From contig CM076663.1 in the NCBI GenBank assembly GCA_038496675.1, positions 15,345,427-15,409,426 of the forward strand: a stretch of 64,000 bases of DNA, in the 5' to 3' direction. This document shows positions 61,479-64,000 of the stretch, in pieces. Origin of the DNA: Rachycentron canadum (Eukaryota; Chordata; Actinopteri; Carangiformes; Rachycentridae). The notes under the pieces are model-generated. The model was not told the origin of the DNA. It made no database searches and saw only the letters and a program-made list of their open reading frames with translations. The stretch's first letter is position 1. Each line of letters opens with the position of its first letter. Made by a program: the position numbers and the translations under genes.

Positions 61479-62914
61479 CCACTTAGGTCTCTGCTACCAC
61501 ACGTCTGGAAAGGGACGACAAACAAAAAGCTGTGTAATCAGACACATTCACACTGTTTGTTTCATTCACTCATTCAATTCTTCCGCCATAACCACCACCA
61601 AGCACACACTTTGACACAGAAAAGTTAAAACTTTTCATTTCTATTTGAGCCTTTCAGGAAGTAGCCTTCAAGAATCAGTGGAGCACACATTCACGTTCTC
61701 CCTCCCTTTTATTTACCCCCTTCTGTCATCCTGTCTCTCTCTCTCTGTCGCTGTCTCCCTCTTTCACCTTTGTTTTCTAATACTTTGGCCAAGGAAATGA
61801 TAAGGAGAGGCAACAAATGATAGGAAGGACAGTCACCCATCTGTTGGCTGATGCATTATTGATCCTTGGCTCCCATCAGGGTGAAAAGTGAAGGTTTCTG
61901 TGGATGGAGCCGCACAGATCAAGCACACTAAGAGAAAAACATCCAGATACACATCTGCCTAAGATTCCCTTTTGCATTATTTGCACATAAACTTGAGGAC
62001 AAGGTCGGCCTGCCTCGTGTTTAATTATTCAATTACAATTCCTCTACATAATTCTGCTTAAGAAGGCTCCATTTCTGTCAATTTTGAAAGAAACTGAAAC
62101 TGAAATCTGAGACCTCAGAGTCTCGGTGACTATGAAAAAAAAAAAAACCTTCTGTGAACTTCAAAGGTTATAAATGAAGCAGATGATGGCTGTGAACGGC
62201 GAGTAGGTTTATGATATGTTATGTACAAAATGACAAGATGCGTTGGGAGCGCTGAGGGCAAATTAGACAGCAGATTAATTATGCTGAATACGTGGCCATA
62301 TCGCCACCCGCTATAAATGTCCTCATCTCCAGCCTGTCTGCGGCAAACAGATGAGTTCATAAACAGACAGTGGAGGACGGCCCGTGTCCGGAGGCAAACA
62401 AGTGAGTGTGTGCGTGCATGTGTGTGTGTTTTCTGGGAGTGAGTTGTAGCCACATGCGTGTGCGTGCGCGCAGTCTGAATGTATCCCAATGATGAAATAG
62501 ATGAGGAGCGATCAGTCATTTCCGCCTCATAAGTTTGGGTGGTGTGTATGTTTGTTCATGGTGTGAATCCATGTGCATAACACCCCCTTGCCTTCTTTCT
62601 CGTGTGGCACAGTGGCTTTGTCAGTGCACTGTGTTGTAAACAGCCTTTTGTGACACTTTAATTACGTCTACTTGTTCTCTTATGCTGACAGTCATTGCAC
62701 TTACAGCATAGCTATCAAATGGCATAATTTTGAAAGTAAATGATTCCCATGCTTTCAAACTGAATGGCATAAGTTCCACCTAAATTTGAATACAACTGAA
62801 TTTATACTTCTGCAAAAGGGAGTGATGGGGCATTTACTGTTTGGGAAGCTATTTCTATTATGTCTTTTTCATTTTACTTTGACTAGACAATTATTGTGGT
62901 CAAAATAATTTTCA

Positions 62915-62939
62915 CAATAATAATAATAATAATAATAAT
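62915..62939. repeat. (AAT)n microsatellite
   Basis: Eight AAT units. Confidence 0.95.
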
Positions 62940-63056
62940 GATATTATTGCAAATGATCCGTAGAATATTTTTAAAAAAGTAAATTAAATGTCAAACCAAC
63001 GTTTAACTTTGTCTATCGCAAATTGCTGGTTAGCACGGCAAAGACGTGACAGAGTC

Positions 63057-63195
63057 AACAGTTAACATTGGGTTGCTCTCCACACCTGGAGGCTGAAGTT
63101 TCAGGCTGAACACTGCTTCTACATTGGTAAATTAAACAGCTGGTAATGCTAATGCTGGCTATATAGCGATAGCAAAAACATTAACGGATATTCAA
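63057..63195. repeat. Dispersed repeat, copy B
   Basis: GTTAACATTGGGTTGCTCTC, CACACCTGGAGGCTGAAG and AATGCTAATGCTGGCTATAT parallel 32685-32850 in the same order and orientation, with substitutions and spacing differences. Confidence 0.6.
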
Positions 63196-64000
63196 ATGTA
63201 TTGTAGTGTGGATGACGTTGCTAATGATGTCAAGATCGTACGCACATTTCGTCAAAAGCTTCATTTCTAAAAGTGATGATGTAGCTTTGCCTGACGTGTC
63301 TGCTCTTGGACCAACCAACCCTGCGGCCCCACATACATCACCAACCTCAAGGACAATTGTGATTTTATTTTAACATATTTTTCTAATCGTGGCCCCTGTT
63401 TTCGAACAGAAAGAAAACACTGGCCTACGCTACCTTCCAGCCATCCCATGCAATGAGGGAATATAGCTGACATAACTGGCGCGTTCACATTTGGTATGAC
63501 CTCCAGGTAAAGCTCTTGGCTCATTTATCTCCTGTCTGATCATCTGACTGATCATGTTCCACCATGTTTCCAGATTTAGGCAATTAAGAAAATGGAGATG
63601 AAAGAAAAGAAGTACTTTGTACTTAGTAGCAGCACATTTACCAATTTCATGAAAGTATTTGCAAAATAAATGCAAGAGAAGCACAGACATCCCCATTTTA
63701 GTCCCATATACACAGTCTCTCTATGAAAACCCTCCATGATTGGCTATGTAATCTGTATCTGCGTAGGTGTCGGCTCATATGTAACAGAAAATTGCAGTAC
63801 AGAAATGCCAAACTGGGTTTGAGGTCATTTAGAAACAACATTTTAGCCTGAAGATACAAATATGTGACCTCCATCAATAAACAAAGCACCTACAACCATC
63901 CCCACTCTCATTGAAGGCCCCTTCAGCCCAGACCACAGAGGAGCCCTTGAAAATGCATCAACCTGTCAGATGTGAGTCTATTGAGGCTGGACAACGGGTT
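63196..64000. other. Intergenic, no feature seen
   Basis: No repeat, exon or RNA gene recognised to the right edge. Confidence 0.5.

Larger units (their letters stand above)
56701..63056. other. Intergenic, no gene recognised
   Basis: Contains (CA)n at 57984-58012 and 61429-61476, (AAT)n at 62915-62939, and A runs at 59338-59351, 60075-60090 and 62134-62147. Short open frames (for example 60893-61165) carry no recognised motif. Confidence 0.55.

Overview
The window is a vertebrate genomic segment, almost certainly from a ray-finned (teleost) fish. The evidence is a nine-exon angiopoietin gene with GT-AG introns, dense (CA)n, (GA)n and poly(A) tracts, and several repeat families that recur across teleost genomes: a tRNA-headed SINE, an L2-type LINE, a Tc1-like transposase remnant and MITE-like elements. 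There are no bacterial genes, operons or CRISPR arrays.

Positions 1-19071 hold one protein-coding gene on the + strand. The window opens inside its first exon, within the signal peptide, so the start codon and promoter lie upstream. Nine coding exons (2-283, 5338-5493, 6235-6356, 8513-8745, 9227-9351, 12872-12973, 15621-15787, 18550-18680, 18911-19071) join in frame into about 492 residues. They encode a secreted angiopoietin with an N-terminal clustering segment, a coiled coil, a linker and a C-terminal fibrinogen-like domain, the predicted ligand of a Tie receptor. Exon sizes 156, 122, 233, 102, 167 and 131 match the usual vertebrate angiopoietin layout. Assignment between angpt4 and angpt2 is not settled: many motifs look ANGPT4-like and others ANGPT2-like. 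I lean to angpt4.

Positions 19072-64000 are a gene-poor 45 kb flank where I recognise no second protein-coding gene. It contains repeat debris: a Tc1-like transposase fragment (24846-25076), MITE-like copies (27880-27985, 41910-42181, 52711-52990), a broken L2-type LINE (46140-50430) interrupted by a SINE and a SINE-tail-like piece, another LINE 3' remnant (56464-56700), and many microsatellites. A CpG-dense patch at 31330-31510 and exon-like sequence near 34.5-34.9 kb are the only hints of another transcription unit.

A 394-bp direct duplication sits on both sides of the single N at 33540. It looks like two unmerged overlapping contig ends, so it is probably an assembly artefact. I found no convincing new biological system. 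The most useful observations are the unusual residues in the angiopoietin, the assembly artefact and the nested retroelements.
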